Positions 5,391 through 5,431 of a DNA stretch of 5,431 nucleotides are shown here, piece after piece. Position 1 is the stretch's first letter; each line of letters starts with the position of its first letter. The DNA comes from Pseudomonadota bacterium. Lineage in GTDB: Bacteria; Myxococcota_A; Polyangia; Fen-1088. The stretch is taken from the NCBI GenBank assembly GCA_017881285.1, contig JADGRD010000291.1:1-5431 (forward strand), in the 5' to 3' direction. Both the position numbers and the translations under genes were made by a program. The notes under the pieces were generated by a model that saw only the letters and a program-made list of their open reading frames with translations, was not told the origin of the DNA and did not search any database.

Positions 5391-5431
5391 ATGCGCACAA
5401 CTCGATTTATCCTGGCGGCGCTGTTTGCCGC
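5391..5431 (+). CDS. Start of an exported protein gene (signal peptide only, runs off the window)
   Basis: Thirteen codons are visible: MRTTRFILAALFA. A positively charged start (R2, R5) followed by a hydrophobic run is the n- and h-region of a Sec signal peptide or lipoprotein signal. The ribosome binding site just upstream and the about 490-base non-coding gap before it support a real, separately transcribed gene start. The mature product is outside the window, so nothing can be said of its function. Confidence 0.6.
   Translation, partial: MRTTRFILAALFA

Noticed and set aside
1..5431. CRISPR array, tRNA, rRNA, insertion sequence or attachment site
   Set aside because: No regularly spaced repeats, no tRNA cloverleaf or rRNA-like stretch, no transposase or integrase motif, and no terminal repeats were seen.

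Overview
The window is GC-rich and reads almost entirely on the + strand. It shows a heavy-metal-efflux (HME) RND transporter locus cut off at its left end, then an unrelated pair of small membrane-protein genes, a gene-poor stretch of about 490 bases, and the start of an exported-protein gene at the right edge. The high GC content, the G/C-rich third codon positions, the small 'NPYAP' membrane protein and the trace of a 'DIGAVEY' surface-protein terminus on the reverse strand suggest a Gram-negative bacterium of the Myxococcota or a related deltaproteobacterial lineage. That assignment is inference; no rRNA or other phylogenetic marker is present.

Left part (1-3884). Bases 2-136 read, in a frame with strongly coding codon usage, as the last transmembrane segment and C-terminus of what looks like an ABC-transporter permease. 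At about 120-135 the coding signal jumps to another frame and becomes the C-terminal half of an RND periplasmic adaptor (CzcB/CusB type). The adaptor has no signal peptide, first lipoyl half or alpha-hairpin. After a 14-base gap with a good ribosome binding site comes a full-length 1032-residue CzcA-type RND pump. The pump would take divalent metal ions (or related substrates) from the periplasm or cytoplasm and export them with proton energy. It needs an adaptor and an outer-membrane channel; no channel gene, metal sensor or intact adaptor is in the window.

Middle (3885-4104). The pump stop codon overlaps an ATG (ATGA) that opens a 59-codon frame with poor codon usage. A second frame inside it looks more like coding for a membrane segment, so this is probably a decayed or frameshifted gene.

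Right part (4105-5431). Two small genes 16 bases apart probably form an operon: a 128-residue three-helix membrane protein with an N-terminal NPYAP motif, and a 129-residue protein with an N-terminal CxxC...CxxC zinc ribbon followed by membrane helices. Neither has an assigned function. From 4898 to 5390 there is no convincing intact gene. The reverse strand at 5221-5292 carries a likely remnant of a choice-of-anchor Q / right-handed beta-helix type protein C-terminus. A new gene with a strong ribosome binding site and the beginning of a signal peptide starts at 5391 and leaves the window.

I do not see a clear previously undescribed system. The points most worth a second look are the permease/adaptor junction, the frame-disrupted sequence after the pump, the two-gene membrane cassette, and the reverse-strand surface-protein remnant.
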